Source of the DNA: Candidatus Sulfotelmatobacter sp.
GTDB taxonomy: Bacteria > Acidobacteriota > Terriglobia > Terriglobales > Acidobacteriaceae
Assembly (NCBI GenBank): GCA_030041215.1
Contig: JASHOH010000033.1
Span: 1 to 64,000, forward strand
Direction: 5' to 3'
Length of the DNA: 64,000 bases
This document shows positions 34,337 through 43,270 of this stretch, one piece after another. Position numbers and translations under genes: made by a program. Numbering within the stretch: position 1 is the stretch's first letter; each line of letters starts with the position of its first letter. Under the pieces are notes generated by a model. That model ran no database searches, had not been told where the DNA came from, and saw only the letters and a program-made list of their open reading frames with translations.

Positions 34337-34956
34337 GCGGTATTTTTCATCGACGGCTATCGAGTGCCTTCTTAACTCGGCTGCGTACCCAGGAACGTGC
34401 CACTCAGGTAGCTGAATTCGCTCTCTCCGTGCCGCTCTTGGTGATCTTCGTCGTCGGCATTTACGATTTCAGCGGAGCCATCGCCCTAAAGCAAAAACTG
34501 ACCAACGCCGCGCGCGAGGGAGCCAGAATAGCCGCCGCTGACCCCTCGAATGATGTGAGCGCGCCGTCCTCGGCAATGCCGGCATCCGTAAGCGACGCGT
34601 TCCAGGTAATCGATAACTATCTGCTGTCTGAGAAGCTCAATGACTGCGGGTTGAGCAGTTCCTCGCCCACGCTCTCCTCCAATGTCATCTGGACCTTCAC
34701 GGCAAATGGCTGTAGCGGTGCCAGCCTGACGCTCACCATCAACCGTGGCTATTACTTGTCACCAAGCACAAATGCCGCGGCCCCGGTCAGTTGTACACCG
34801 ACTGCCGTGGGAGGTAGTCAGGCTATCATTGCAACCTGTGTCACCATTCAGTATCCGTACGTGTGGAAATTCAGCAGCGTCTCGGGATTTTTCGGTGGAA
34901 GCTTTCTTGGCCCAAGTACGATCACGACTACGGCAGTCATGTTCAACGAGAACTGA
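34333..34956 (+). CDS. TadE/TadF-like minor pilin
   Basis: A 207-residue TadE-domain protein. After a basic leader it has TQVAEFALSVPLLVIFVVGIYDFSGAIALKQKLTNAAREGAR, the standard TadE hydrophobic segment and the downstream NAAREGARIAA motif shared with the preceding gene. The periplasmic part contains several Cys. Coupled by a four-base overlap to the first TadE-like gene and followed by the TadG-like gene after nine bases. Confidence 0.85.
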   Translation: MSGIFHRRLSSAFLTRLRTQERATQVAEFALSVPLLVIFVVGIYDFSGAIALKQKLTNAAREGARIAAADPSNDVSAPSSAMPASVSDAFQVIDNYLLSEKLNDCGLSSSSPTLSSNVIWTFTANGCSGASLTLTINRGYYLSPSTNAAAPVSCTPTAVGGSQAIIATCVTIQYPYVWKFSSVSGFFGGSFLGPSTITTTAVMFNEN

Positions 34957-34965
34957 ACCAAAACC

Positions 34966-36363
34966 ATGCGAGCGCCTTTCATTCAACGCCGAAGCAAGCC
35001 AGCCTTCTCTCGCAAGAGCGAGCGCGGAGCCACCATGGCGCTGGTCGCCATTGCAATGTTTGGCGTCATTGCCATGGCAGGTGTCTCGATTGATATCGGC
35101 ACGCTCTATCAAGCTAGCGCGGAAGCGCAACGGTCGGCAGATGCCGCGGCCTTGGCAGCGGCGCGCACCATTTCGATGTCGGGGCTGACCACCGATCCAA
35201 CCAACTCTTCACTTTTCTGGTCGCAAATTTGCGGAGGTGCAAGCAGCCCCGCGACCCAGGCAGCCATCGCCACAGCACAGCAGAACTCGGTGGCTGGCGC
35301 GTCAAACATGACGGTCACGGTGATCTATTCGGCCAACGGTGGCGCCAATGCTTCCGCTGATTGCTCGGTCGTGGGTGCACCGTTTGGCGTCAACCCCCTG
35401 GTTACGGTCACCGTGCGACAGTCGAACCTGCCGGTTTATTTCTTACGCGTATGGGGAGCATCGCCAAGCACCGTGACTGCCACCGCAACGGCAGAGGCGT
35501 TCAACGCCTCGGCGGGCAGCTACGCAACCTGGCCGAGATGCGTGAAGCCATGGGTCGTGCCGAATTTAGATCCCGACCACCTGAACCCCCGCAACTACAC
35601 GAGCCAACCATTTCTCAGTAGTGGTGCTATTCAAAACCCCGGTACTGTCGCCAACAACGGCGTGGTTGGCGAGACGTTTACTTTGACCCCTGACTGCCAC
35701 CATCACGGAAGCGGTTGCACGTTAAGAAACCCCCCCCAGGCCAATCCCAGCCCGCCCACCCTGCAGTACGTTCCCGGTCAGGTGTCGAGTGCGACCGCAA
35801 TCCCTGCGTGCACAACCACGCCACTCGCTGACGCATACGCCCAAGCCATTGCCGGCTGCGATCAATCGACGCAATACCAATGTGGAGTCACGAATGCAAA
35901 TAGTGTCGATTTGTCGGAGAATCCAGTTCATGGCTTTGGCGGCGGTGATACAACAAATGGGGCGCAATGTCTGATTCATCAAGCGGCAGGCACCGACTCA
36001 GTCAACAACGGACAGGATGGGCTGGCGCCAATTGGAGGAACCCCGCCGAATTATCCATTTCAAATTCAGGCGGGAAGCAGTAATCCCGTGGTGGCTGAAG
36101 GATTGACCGCCGGCAGCGCGATTACGAGCAGCACATCGATCGTCACCGTTCCCATCTATGATCAGACGCAAACCCAGCTCCTTAACCCAACGGGCGTCAC
36201 GCAAGTTACGATCATCGGCTTCCTCCAGGTCTTCATAAACTACGTCGACGACACGGGGGACGTGAACGTGACGGTAATGAATGTGGTCGGCTGCGGCTCC
36301 AGCCCGGGCACAATTTTCAACGGAACTTCCCCTGTGCCAGTGCGCCTCGTCACGCAGCAATAG
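34966..36363 (+). CDS. TadG-like pilus assembly protein
   Basis: A 465-residue protein with a leader, the hydrophobic segment ATMALVAIAMFGVIAMAGVSIDIGTLYQ and the SADAAALAAARTIS motif that is diagnostic of TadG N-termini (Flp pilus-assembly TadG-like). The long exported part is Asn/Thr/Ser-rich with scattered Cys and no recognisable von Willebrand domain, so it is a shorter TadG variant. Third gene of the Tad minor-pilin set; the tad ATPase, platform and secretin genes are not in this window and must lie elsewhere. Confidence 0.82.
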   Translation: MRAPFIQRRSKPAFSRKSERGATMALVAIAMFGVIAMAGVSIDIGTLYQASAEAQRSADAAALAAARTISMSGLTTDPTNSSLFWSQICGGASSPATQAAIATAQQNSVAGASNMTVTVIYSANGGANASADCSVVGAPFGVNPLVTVTVRQSNLPVYFLRVWGASPSTVTATATAEAFNASAGSYATWPRCVKPWVVPNLDPDHLNPRNYTSQPFLSSGAIQNPGTVANNGVVGETFTLTPDCHHHGSGCTLRNPPQANPSPPTLQYVPGQVSSATAIPACTTTPLADAYAQAIAGCDQSTQYQCGVTNANSVDLSENPVHGFGGGDTTNGAQCLIHQAAGTDSVNNGQDGLAPIGGTPPNYPFQIQAGSSNPVVAEGLTAGSAITSSTSIVTVPIYDQTQTQLLNPTGVTQVTIIGFLQVFINYVDDTGDVNVTVMNVVGCGSSPGTIFNGTSPVPVRLVTQQ

Positions 36364-36391
36364 TTAGGGGCCAGTTCGAACGACTCGATTC

Positions 36392-37393
36392 CTAGTCGGG
36401 GACATCGTTATTCGCTGGCTTTTTCTCGGGAGCGGCAGGGTCGCCCGGCTGATTAGTGTGATCCGTCGCGCCGGGATCAGTCCCAGGCGCGGGTGGAACT
36501 CCGGGGGCGGGACGAACTTGTGCGGCGGACACGCCAGGCTGCGGTTCCGAATCCTCCTCATCGTTCTCCGCAACCATCTGGCGCTGCGGGCTTGGAGCAA
36601 GTATCGCCCCTTCCGGCCGCGAACTCAGGATCACGCGATCGAGAATTCGCGGATCGCTTGACGAACTCAGAATCAAGAAATTGAATCTTGATCCGTTCAG
36701 CAGGCGAGAAAGAACTTCCGGAGCGGGAGCAGGCCCTAGTTCGGCCACGACCTGTTCCTGCTCTGCCCCCGCGGGAATGGCGACCTCTGCCCCGGTGCGC
36801 TGGTGAACGGCAAACAGAACTTCTGAAAGGTTGACTTTGTTAGCGCTAATGGTGAGCAGCCCGTCGCGAAATGACACCGCCAGGGCCGGCCGCGGAGGAG
36901 AAGGAACCTCTACCGACAGGTGCGCATCTGCGGCCGAGTAATTTGTATTGGTCAGCACCGGCCCCGAGCTGGGATGAAACGCTGCCGATTCAGCTCCCGC
37001 ACCGGCCCCGACTTTCACAATCACGGTTCTTCCCGATGGAAAAACCTGGTAGGGCTGCGGCCCGGACAAATCCAGCACGATCCTCGTAACCGGCGGGTTC
37101 GTAGAGAACAGGCCCACGCGCAAGCTTTTGACCTCGGCGCGATTCACAGCCTGGCTGTGAAGCTCGGCGCCGGGAACCGCGTTAACAAAATCGACGACCA
37201 GCCGGTCAGGATTCCTCAAAAGATTGGTCTGCGGGATTATGCGGTCGCTGGCTTCAACTTCGATCTCGACCTGTCCGCTGGTGCGCAATATCTTCACCCT
37301 GCGAATTGAGGGGTGCGTCTGAGCGGTTGCGTGAGCGGAGAAACACGCTACCACCAGCGACAAAACAGCAGCGGCGCTGAAAAAGCGCTTCAT
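36392..37393 (-). CDS. AMIN-domain exported protein
   Basis: A 333-residue protein with a signal peptide (SAAAVLSLVVACFSAHATAQ). Residues about 31-130 are an AMIN domain (VKILRTSGQVEIEVEASDRI, RLVVDFVNAVPGAE, VTRIVLDLSGPQPYQVFPSG), the cell-wall-binding module of PilQ secretins and amidases. A second region around 165-245 (LAVSFRDGLLTISANKVNLSEVLFAVHQRTGAEVAIP) resembles the secretin/STN fold. The tail is Pro-rich and disordered. It lacks the secretin pore, so it may be a PilQ-like accessory protein. It converges with the TadG-like gene. Confidence 0.85.
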   Translation of the reverse strand: MKRFFSAAAVLSLVVACFSAHATAQTHPSIRRVKILRTSGQVEIEVEASDRIIPQTNLLRNPDRLVVDFVNAVPGAELHSQAVNRAEVKSLRVGLFSTNPPVTRIVLDLSGPQPYQVFPSGRTVIVKVGAGAGAESAAFHPSSGPVLTNTNYSAADAHLSVEVPSPPRPALAVSFRDGLLTISANKVNLSEVLFAVHQRTGAEVAIPAGAEQEQVVAELGPAPAPEVLSRLLNGSRFNFLILSSSSDPRILDRVILSSRPEGAILAPSPQRQMVAENDEEDSEPQPGVSAAQVRPAPGVPPAPGTDPGATDHTNQPGDPAAPEKKPANNDVPD

Positions 37394-37559
37394 GCAAACG
37401 GTGAGCGGAAGTTGCTTTAGCGCGATTTTAGCAGTGATTTCGGAACTTCCCGCTTACGGAAGGATTACAACTTTGGGTCATGGACCGTCCATTCGTACAA
37501 TGCAAAGGTAGGAACTACGCTTCCGCAGGCAGGCTAGGGAGTGTGGATTCGGCTACGTC

Positions 37560-38528
37560 TCACGTACTAGAGACCTTGTGCCGGAAGCGCCAGGCGATCA
37601 GCGCCAGACCCGACCCGAACAGAATCCAGGTTCCGGGCTCGGGCACGACGGAGGAACTGCCGCATGGGCCGATCGGTTTTTTCTTTTTTCCAACATCTAC
37701 CGCGATTTCGGGGGCCGTCCCCTTCTTCTTTACGGGAGGGCACAAACCCTCGGGCAAAGGCGGCACAGCCACGCTTACAAAATTTCCACCGCCGAACGGG
37801 GAGTACGGAGTCAAAGGACCCACCGCGCCAAAATCTGGCACCTGCGGCCGGTTCAGCAACGCTGACTGAAAGTTTGCAGGAGGCGCTTGCATGGCCGTGC
37901 CTTGTCCGCTGCGCTCCGGCTGGTTGAGCTGCTCTTCGGTAGGCTCGGTCGCTTCGGCCTGCTGTTGCTGCGGAGTTTCCTCTACGCGATTGGCGCAGCG
38001 CGTGCGCGCGGCGATTCTGCCGTCGGTAATCAGCTTCTCGCCCTTGTGCAACGTGACGCGGTGGCTGGTCCAGTAGATGTGGTTGCCGATTCGATAAGAA
38101 ACATAAACCGTTCGCGCCAGCGTGAGACGTACGATCTGCGCGTGAGCATAGTCAAACCCGGCATAGTGGGCCCCGACAACCGGATCATGCTCCGCGACCC
38201 ATTTAAGTTCCTTTGCATCTTCAACCCCGCCCGAAACCACAGAATAGGGATAGACAGGACGCGCCTGGACTTGCGCCTGAGAAAGAATTTGATCCAAAAC
38301 CGGCGCGCGGCCAGGAAGAGCTGCCGAAGCCTGTATGCGTACCACTTGCGGCTCGGCGCGAAATAACTGAGGAATCAAGTATTGAGCTGTCAACGCCGCC
38401 GTCGTCGCGACAAGCACAAGCGCGGTATAGCCAAGGCCGCGCCGGATCATCCGATGGCGGCGATGACGACGCTTACGTCGACGCCGAACTACTACCCTGG
38501 TAATCCCACCCTGGGAGTCGGGCACCAA
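37560..38528 (-). CDS. PEP-CTERM protein with N-terminal membrane helix
   Basis: A 322-residue protein ending in VPEPGTWILFGSGLALIAW followed by basic residues: a PEP-CTERM sorting signal recognised by an exosortase. Unusually, the N-terminus is an Arg/His-rich stretch (about 25 residues) followed by one membrane helix (GLGYTALVLVATTAALTAQYLIP) without a typical signal-peptide cleavage site. The middle has a YVSYRIGNHIYWTSHRVTLHKGE segment reminiscent of a small beta domain, and a Pro/Gln-rich linker. Start TTG 38528 or GTG 38525. No exosortase gene is in the window. Confidence 0.82.
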   Translation of the reverse strand: MVPDSQGGITRVVVRRRRKRRHRRHRMIRRGLGYTALVLVATTAALTAQYLIPQLFRAEPQVVRIQASAALPGRAPVLDQILSQAQVQARPVYPYSVVSGGVEDAKELKWVAEHDPVVGAHYAGFDYAHAQIVRLTLARTVYVSYRIGNHIYWTSHRVTLHKGEKLITDGRIAARTRCANRVEETPQQQQAEATEPTEEQLNQPERSGQGTAMQAPPANFQSALLNRPQVPDFGAVGPLTPYSPFGGGNFVSVAVPPLPEGLCPPVKKKGTAPEIAVDVGKKKKPIGPCGSSSVVPEPGTWILFGSGLALIAWRFRHKVSST

Positions 38529-38867
38529 CCACTCCTGCCTGCGGCGGGCTGTCCTGGGCTCCTAGGATCAAGGCAGACCGCCACGCAAAACATAGCCGCA
38601 GTTTGAATGCCAAACCGTCGCCAGCAAAGTTCAATGAATCAAAAGCGATAGCGCCTTTCTGCGGATAATCGTAGCAGAAGTGCGAAACCGTTTGCAGACA
38701 AATGCTGTGGATTTCTTGGAAAAGCGCCGAGTCAGACATGGAGCGTGATTCGCCGCCAGTTCGCGAAGCCTTAGAAGCCTTTAGGAAATACGTGACTTGG
38801 CTTGAAAGGGCGTGGCTTCAGCCCGCCAACATCATGTGCCACATTACTTGCTAATCCGCTTTCGTTC
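38529..38867. other. Intergenic region with a partial hairpin repeat
   Basis: About 340 bases between the PEP-CTERM and hydratase genes. A family-A fragment (GAAAGGGCGTGGCTTCAGCCC) lies near 38805-38825. A minus-strand open frame of 88 codons (to 38739) has no ribosome site and no family resemblance; nothing else was identified. Confidence 0.5.
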
Positions 38868-39695
38868 CTACGTGAATCGCAGCGTCAAAGGTGGCAAGGC
38901 CAGCCCTTCAATTTCGACCTTCCACTTATCGCCCGCCGCTGTGAGGTGTCCCGCGGTCAGAGTGCCTGAACTGACAATCTCGCCTGCACTCAGGGGTTCG
39001 ACAGGAAATCGCCGGGCAACCGCAGCCCCGAGTTCGGCCAGACAGAGGGCAGGACTCTTCAAAGAGTTTCTCCCCGAGCCTTCCTCAACAAATTCCCCCG
39101 CTCTAAACATTTTCACTTTGAATCGCGGCAACTGTTCGGCGAGTTGAGGGATAAGCTCGGGCCGCACTTGTACTCGTTCGCCAATGACCAGTGCGGCGTG
39201 TAGTCCGAACGAGGCGACAAAGTCGCTGGGCTGAAATTTCCAGTCGGGATAAGGGCAATCGATAATTTCGAAACCAATGGCGAGCCAGTCGCAGGCAGCA
39301 AGCGCGGCGGCAGCGTCGGAGGGATCGCCGGTAACCCGCTGCTTCAGACCGAAGACAATCTCCGGTTCGACTTTAAGAGATCGCGAGTGAGCTAGGGCTA
39401 ACGCGCCTGAGTTGCCTTTAGTTTGATGAACGGTGTCGTCATACATGTGGCCCCACACCAGCGTCTCCAACTTGAGCACGCGCCACATCGCTTTATTGCC
39501 ATAACCCACCTTGCGGCCAACGGACTTGTGCCCCGCAGCTTCACGCCAGTGCTTGAGAATCCCTTCCACCTGGTAGGCAGTGTCCAGATCGAAGCCCGGG
39601 CGAGTAGAGGGCGGCGGGTCAACCATTTTTCCTGATTCGCTAGCCGAGAGTAACTCCCGCGCCAAAGATTCGGACTCGCTTGACCCCATAGGCAT
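38868..39695 (-). CDS. 2-keto-4-pentenoate hydratase-like / FAH-family protein
   Basis: A 275-residue protein of the fumarylacetoacetase-hydratase superfamily, MhpD/HpaH-like. The metal site is seen in LKVEPEIVFGL (Glu-x-Glu), with IGFEIIDCPYPDWKF and DFVASFGLHAALVIG after it, and a C-terminal SSGTLTAGHLTAAGD segment typical of hydratases and 4-oxalocrotonate decarboxylases. The substrate is an unknown 2-keto-dienoate; no meta-cleavage genes are nearby. Divergent from the PstS-like gene, 132 bases between start codons. Confidence 0.85.
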   Translation of the reverse strand: MPMGSSESESLARELLSASESGKMVDPPPSTRPGFDLDTAYQVEGILKHWREAAGHKSVGRKVGYGNKAMWRVLKLETLVWGHMYDDTVHQTKGNSGALALAHSRSLKVEPEIVFGLKQRVTGDPSDAAAALAACDWLAIGFEIIDCPYPDWKFQPSDFVASFGLHAALVIGERVQVRPELIPQLAEQLPRFKVKMFRAGEFVEEGSGRNSLKSPALCLAELGAAVARRFPVEPLSAGEIVSSGTLTAGHLTAAGDKWKVEIEGLALPPLTLRFT

Positions 39696-39827
39696 ATGCG
39701 GCTGAGATGCCGATTATTCAACAGCCAACGAAACGTTAGTAACTTTACCACGATCACTTTAGTTGTTAGTTTCCGCTTAGGAACATACGGCTGTGTTGAG
39801 GTAATGTCGCCTTCGCGGAGAAACAGA

Positions 39828-40898
39828 ATGGAAACAAGGCCAAAAAGATCGAAACCGCAGTGCAAAGCAAATTTGCCCATCCTTTCCCTCTGTGTGTGGT
39901 TGCTGTTACTGCTTTCGTTTGGCATCTGCGCAGGTTCTGCCCGCGCGCAGAATGGTGTCGTGGTGGTCGGATCAGGGTCCAGCGTTCCTGCGCCTCTTTA
40001 CACCCGCTTGGCACAGGAATTTGGCAAGCAAAACACAAGCATTCAAATGCGGTATCTTCCAGTCGGCACCAGCGAAGGCATCAAACAGATTTCTCACGGC
40101 GCGGGCGATTTTGCTGCCGGAGAAGCGCAATTGACTGAGACTCAGCGCAAAGAGGGCAGCCTGATTGAGCTGCCGCTCGTGCTCATCGCAATCGTCCCCA
40201 TCTACAATCTTCCCCAGGTTCACGCGGAACTCCGCCTCTCGGGAGAAGTTCTGGCTGACATTTACCTCGGCGAAATAAAGACGTGGAATGCGCCCCAAAT
40301 CGCGAGACTGAATCCTGACGTCAGCTTGCCAAACATGCCCATTCAGGTAGTGAACCGGCCGGCGGGCAAAGGCTCGAACTACGTTTTCACCGAATTTCTC
40401 TCGAAGGTAAGCTCGAAATTCCGGTCTCAGGTTGGCGTAAGCCCGTCACCTAACTGGCCGGTGGGCGAGCCGGCAGAGCGTAGCTCTGATATGGCCGATA
40501 AGGTGAAAAACATTCCCGGTGCGATCGGCTATGTCGAATACCAATACGCGATAAAGAACGACATTGCTCAGGCCGCGATCCTCAATGCAGCGGGGAAATT
40601 CGTGAGAGCTTCAGCAGAAAGTATCGGCGCAGCGTGCCAGGCCGTGGAGGCTCCGCAATGGAACCGCTTCTCTGCCTCGCTGACAAACGCAGCCGGCGCA
40701 AACTCATTTCCCATTACCAGCTTCAGTTGGCTTTACCTGCCATTGAAATCCGCAGATTCATCTCGGGGAGCCGCCTTGAGTGATCTACTGAACTGGATGT
40801 ACAGCGATGGCCAGCACTTCGCCGCACAGGAAGGCTACGCCGAGCTGCCCTCCCCATTGCTCGCCGCAGTGAAGAAGAAAGTCAGAGAACTGCGGTAA
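39828..40898 (+). CDS. PstS-like phosphate-binding periplasmic protein
   Basis: A 356-residue exported binding protein. Start ATG 39828 has GCGGAG about seven bases upstream; the signal peptide is ILSLCVWLLLLLSFGICAGSARAQ. It matches the PstS fold: GSGSSVPAPLYTRLAQEF, the GTSEGIKQISHGAGDFAAGEA anion-site region, the IYLGEIKTWNAPQIARLNP segment, and RPAGKGSNYVFTEFLS near the middle. The spacing fits PstS, but no pstCAB genes follow, so it may serve as an orphan sensor or a different anion binder. Its 5' region is divergent from the hydratase gene. Confidence 0.85.
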   Translation: METRPKRSKPQCKANLPILSLCVWLLLLLSFGICAGSARAQNGVVVVGSGSSVPAPLYTRLAQEFGKQNTSIQMRYLPVGTSEGIKQISHGAGDFAAGEAQLTETQRKEGSLIELPLVLIAIVPIYNLPQVHAELRLSGEVLADIYLGEIKTWNAPQIARLNPDVSLPNMPIQVVNRPAGKGSNYVFTEFLSKVSSKFRSQVGVSPSPNWPVGEPAERSSDMADKVKNIPGAIGYVEYQYAIKNDIAQAAILNAAGKFVRASAESIGAACQAVEAPQWNRFSASLTNAAGANSFPITSFSWLYLPLKSADSSRGAALSDLLNWMYSDGQHFAAQEGYAELPSPLLAAVKKKVRELR

Positions 40899-40922
40899 TT
40901 GGCCGATTTTCGGCTAATCCAG

Positions 40923-41003
40923 ACGGCGCCATTCCGAAGCCCGCGCTTTAGGTAGAAGCCGGCTTTCAACGGGGGCGGCGAAGCCGCGGGGCGAGGAGTC
41001 TCG
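40923..41003 (-). repeat. Composite-repeat fragment
   Basis: Minus-strand fragment related to the composite interspersed repeat: GAGACTCCTCGCCCC, a GAAAGC linker, and GGCTTCGGAATGGCGCC. It lacks the GTCATCCTGAGC end of the full copies. Confidence 0.6.
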
Positions 41004-41095
41004 CGTGTAGCGCAAAGCGTCCACGTGCGCAACCGAACCACTCCATGAAGTTAGCCCGAATTTGACTCTGAATTCTCCCCCTGCCATGATGAGCA

Positions 41096-41308
41096 GTGCC
41101 CGACCGCAAGCTCATCATCGTCCGGTTCATCGGCACAACCCCAAGCACCGCCTATTGCGATGTGTGCCGGCTGGCGTTTCGCACCCGCCAGGAATTTCTG
41201 CTCGACGCCGACAAGGCCAAAGAACAGCTTCAGGCCGAGTTCGAAAAACACGAATGCAAGCCGGAAGAGAGCGCCGTCAATGACGTGCTCACCCAAATTC
41301 AACTCTAG
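41096..41308 (+). CDS. Small CxxC protein, 70 residues
   Basis: Starts at GTG 41096 (MPDRKLIIVRFIGTTPSTAYC). It has a CDVC pair at about 21-24 and a later EKHECKPEE Cys, consistent with a small metal-binding fold, and a helical KAKEQLQAEF region between. Short proteins of this style occur in related genomes (from memory, unverified). No clear ribosome site and no neighbour coupling; a hairpin repeat follows it. Moderate confidence that it is expressed. Confidence 0.55.
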   Translation: MPDRKLIIVRFIGTTPSTAYCDVCRLAFRTRQEFLLDADKAKEQLQAEFEKHECKPEESAVNDVLTQIQL

Positions 41309-41328
41309 TTCCCATCTCACAAATGGTC

Positions 41329-41399
41329 TTGAAAAGGCAGGGCTTCCAGCCGCGCCGTCCGGAGCCAGAAAAGACGCGGGCTTCAGTCGCTGAGGAAAA
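41329..41399 (+). repeat. Paired-hairpin repeat (family A)
   Basis: GAAAAGGCAGGGCTTCCAGC and, about 33 bases later, GCGGGCTTCAGTCGCTGAGG. Same order as the copy at 22107-22165. Confidence 0.72.
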
Positions 41400-41544
41400 G
41401 GGCCGTCGGCCAGAAAACCGACTTATGAGATGGATTCTCGTCTCCAGCGTCAAGATCCCGTTATCAGTGCCCCCGCCCGGCATCATTTTTGCGCTAGGAT
41501 AGTCATTTGCTGTAATGGACTGAAGTTCAGCTAGAGGATTGCCC

Positions 41545-43116
41545 ATGCCTTTGCACACCCAGAATTCAATCGTTCAATCCATGAACTACGCTCCGGCGAA
41601 CCTGAATCCCGAAAAAGATCTCCCCAAAGGCTTCATGGACTTCCTCGCTCCCCTGCACAAACAATTCACGCCCTGGCAGCAGAAGCTGGTTGCGAACCGG
41701 GCGAAGGTGCTGGAGGCATCGCATCACGGAAAGCCACCAGATTACTTGCCGCCATCGGAAGCAACCACAACCGAGTGGAAGATCGAAACGCCCGACTGGT
41801 GCGCCGACCAGCGCAATCAGATGACCGGCCCCGCTGACGACGCCGAGCTGACCGTGAAGCTGCTGATTTCAGGATCGCCTGCCGTGATGGTGGACCTTGA
41901 AGATTCCACTGCCAATGCATGGGAGCACATCCTGCTGGCGGTGAAGAACACGATCGCCGCCTACAAATATGAGCTGAGCTACGACGATGCCAAGCGGAAC
42001 AAGAAAGTCACGGTACAAAAGTCAAAAACCGTGACCTGGGTGCGCCCACGCGGTCTGCATTTGAGCCAGGGCGGAGTCTTCAAGAATGAAATCACGTCAG
42101 CTTCGCTGTTCGATGTGGCGCTGATCTGGTATCAGATTGATCCCGCATGGTTGCCGCACAATTTCTCGGTCTACATCCCCAAAAGCGAGTCAGCGGAAGA
42201 AGCTTTCTGGTGGCGCGATCTGTTCCAGGCCCTGGCAAGGCACAAAGGCCTGCCCAAGAACTACATCAAGTGCATGGCCTTGGTGGAAGCCCATCCGCTC
42301 GCATATCAGATGGAAGAATTCCTGTTCAATCTGCATGAACACTGCTTGGGATTGAATCTTGGCCGCTGGGATTACATGGCCTCGCTGATTCATTTCATGC
42401 TTGAGGATCCCAACTGGATTCTTCCCGATCGCAACACGATCCCGCATGATGTGCCGTTCTTTCAGAATTTTCGGACTCTGATGCCGGAGATCTGCCACAA
42501 GCACGGAGTGCATGCAATTGGCGGAATGACAGCGCTCTATCCGAGTCGCACTGACAAAGAACTGAACGACCGCGCGCTGAAGGTGCTGGAGCAAGATAAG
42601 AAAAACGAAGCCAACTGCCTGATGGATGGCGCGTGGACGGGACATCCTGACCAAAACGAGATCGCGGTGGCGCAGTTCCCGTACCCAAACCAGATTGCCA
42701 AGCGGCCGAAGCTGGCGAGCAAGCATCCCGATCTGCGGCCTCTGCCAAAAGGCGTTGGCAAAATCAGTCTCGATGGTACGAGGGCGGCGGCGCGCACCGT
42801 GATTCGTTATCGCAATGGAGTTCTGAATGGCAAAGGCGCAAGCCTGCTCGACGGTTACATGGAGGATTTAGCCACGGATCGCATTTACCGGCTGATGATC
42901 GCGCAGCGCGTGCGGCACAAGGTCAAAGTGCAGGGCGATAACGGAAGACCGGTTGAACACTCCTTTGAGCTGATGAGCCGCATTTTCGATGAGGAGCTGG
43001 CGAAAATTCAACGCGACCTGCCGGCAGAGATTGACCGCAAGGCGGCCGAGACATTGCCCGAAGCCCGTCGCATCGCCGAACAGATGATCATGCAAGGCCA
43101 TCATTCGCCAATTTAG
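41545..43116 (+). CDS. aceB: Malate synthase
   Basis: Condenses glyoxylate and acetyl-CoA to malate. The 523-residue protein is malate synthase A-like: catalytic region VMVDLEDSTANAWEH, the VTWVRPRGLHL motif, YIPKSES and NCLMDGAWTGHPDQ segments, and the GLNLGRWDYM region. Start ATG 41545 has AGAGGA six bases upstream. It is the first gene of the plus-strand oxalate/glyoxylate block. No isocitrate lyase gene is nearby, which suggests that glyoxylate comes from another source such as oxalate, glycolate or purines. Confidence 0.94.
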   Translation: MPLHTQNSIVQSMNYAPANLNPEKDLPKGFMDFLAPLHKQFTPWQQKLVANRAKVLEASHHGKPPDYLPPSEATTTEWKIETPDWCADQRNQMTGPADDAELTVKLLISGSPAVMVDLEDSTANAWEHILLAVKNTIAAYKYELSYDDAKRNKKVTVQKSKTVTWVRPRGLHLSQGGVFKNEITSASLFDVALIWYQIDPAWLPHNFSVYIPKSESAEEAFWWRDLFQALARHKGLPKNYIKCMALVEAHPLAYQMEEFLFNLHEHCLGLNLGRWDYMASLIHFMLEDPNWILPDRNTIPHDVPFFQNFRTLMPEICHKHGVHAIGGMTALYPSRTDKELNDRALKVLEQDKKNEANCLMDGAWTGHPDQNEIAVAQFPYPNQIAKRPKLASKHPDLRPLPKGVGKISLDGTRAAARTVIRYRNGVLNGKGASLLDGYMEDLATDRIYRLMIAQRVRHKVKVQGDNGRPVEHSFELMSRIFDEELAKIQRDLPAEIDRKAAETLPEARRIAEQMIMQGHHSPI

Positions 43117-43270
43117 CGCGGAGAGGCTCGCGCTCGAAGTGCCATGTTCTTAGCGCCCTTTGCGGAAGTTCTTAGCGAACTCTGCGGTTTAAGATGTTAG
43201 AGAAACAATCCAGAGAGATCGCGAGAAACAATCCTGCTAGTCTGTTTGCGATTAGAATCGAGGAACTCAT

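Noticed and set aside
38473-38739. Minus-strand 88-codon frame before the PEP-CTERM gene
   Set aside because: No ribosome site and composition unlike its neighbours; overlaps the PEP-CTERM start.
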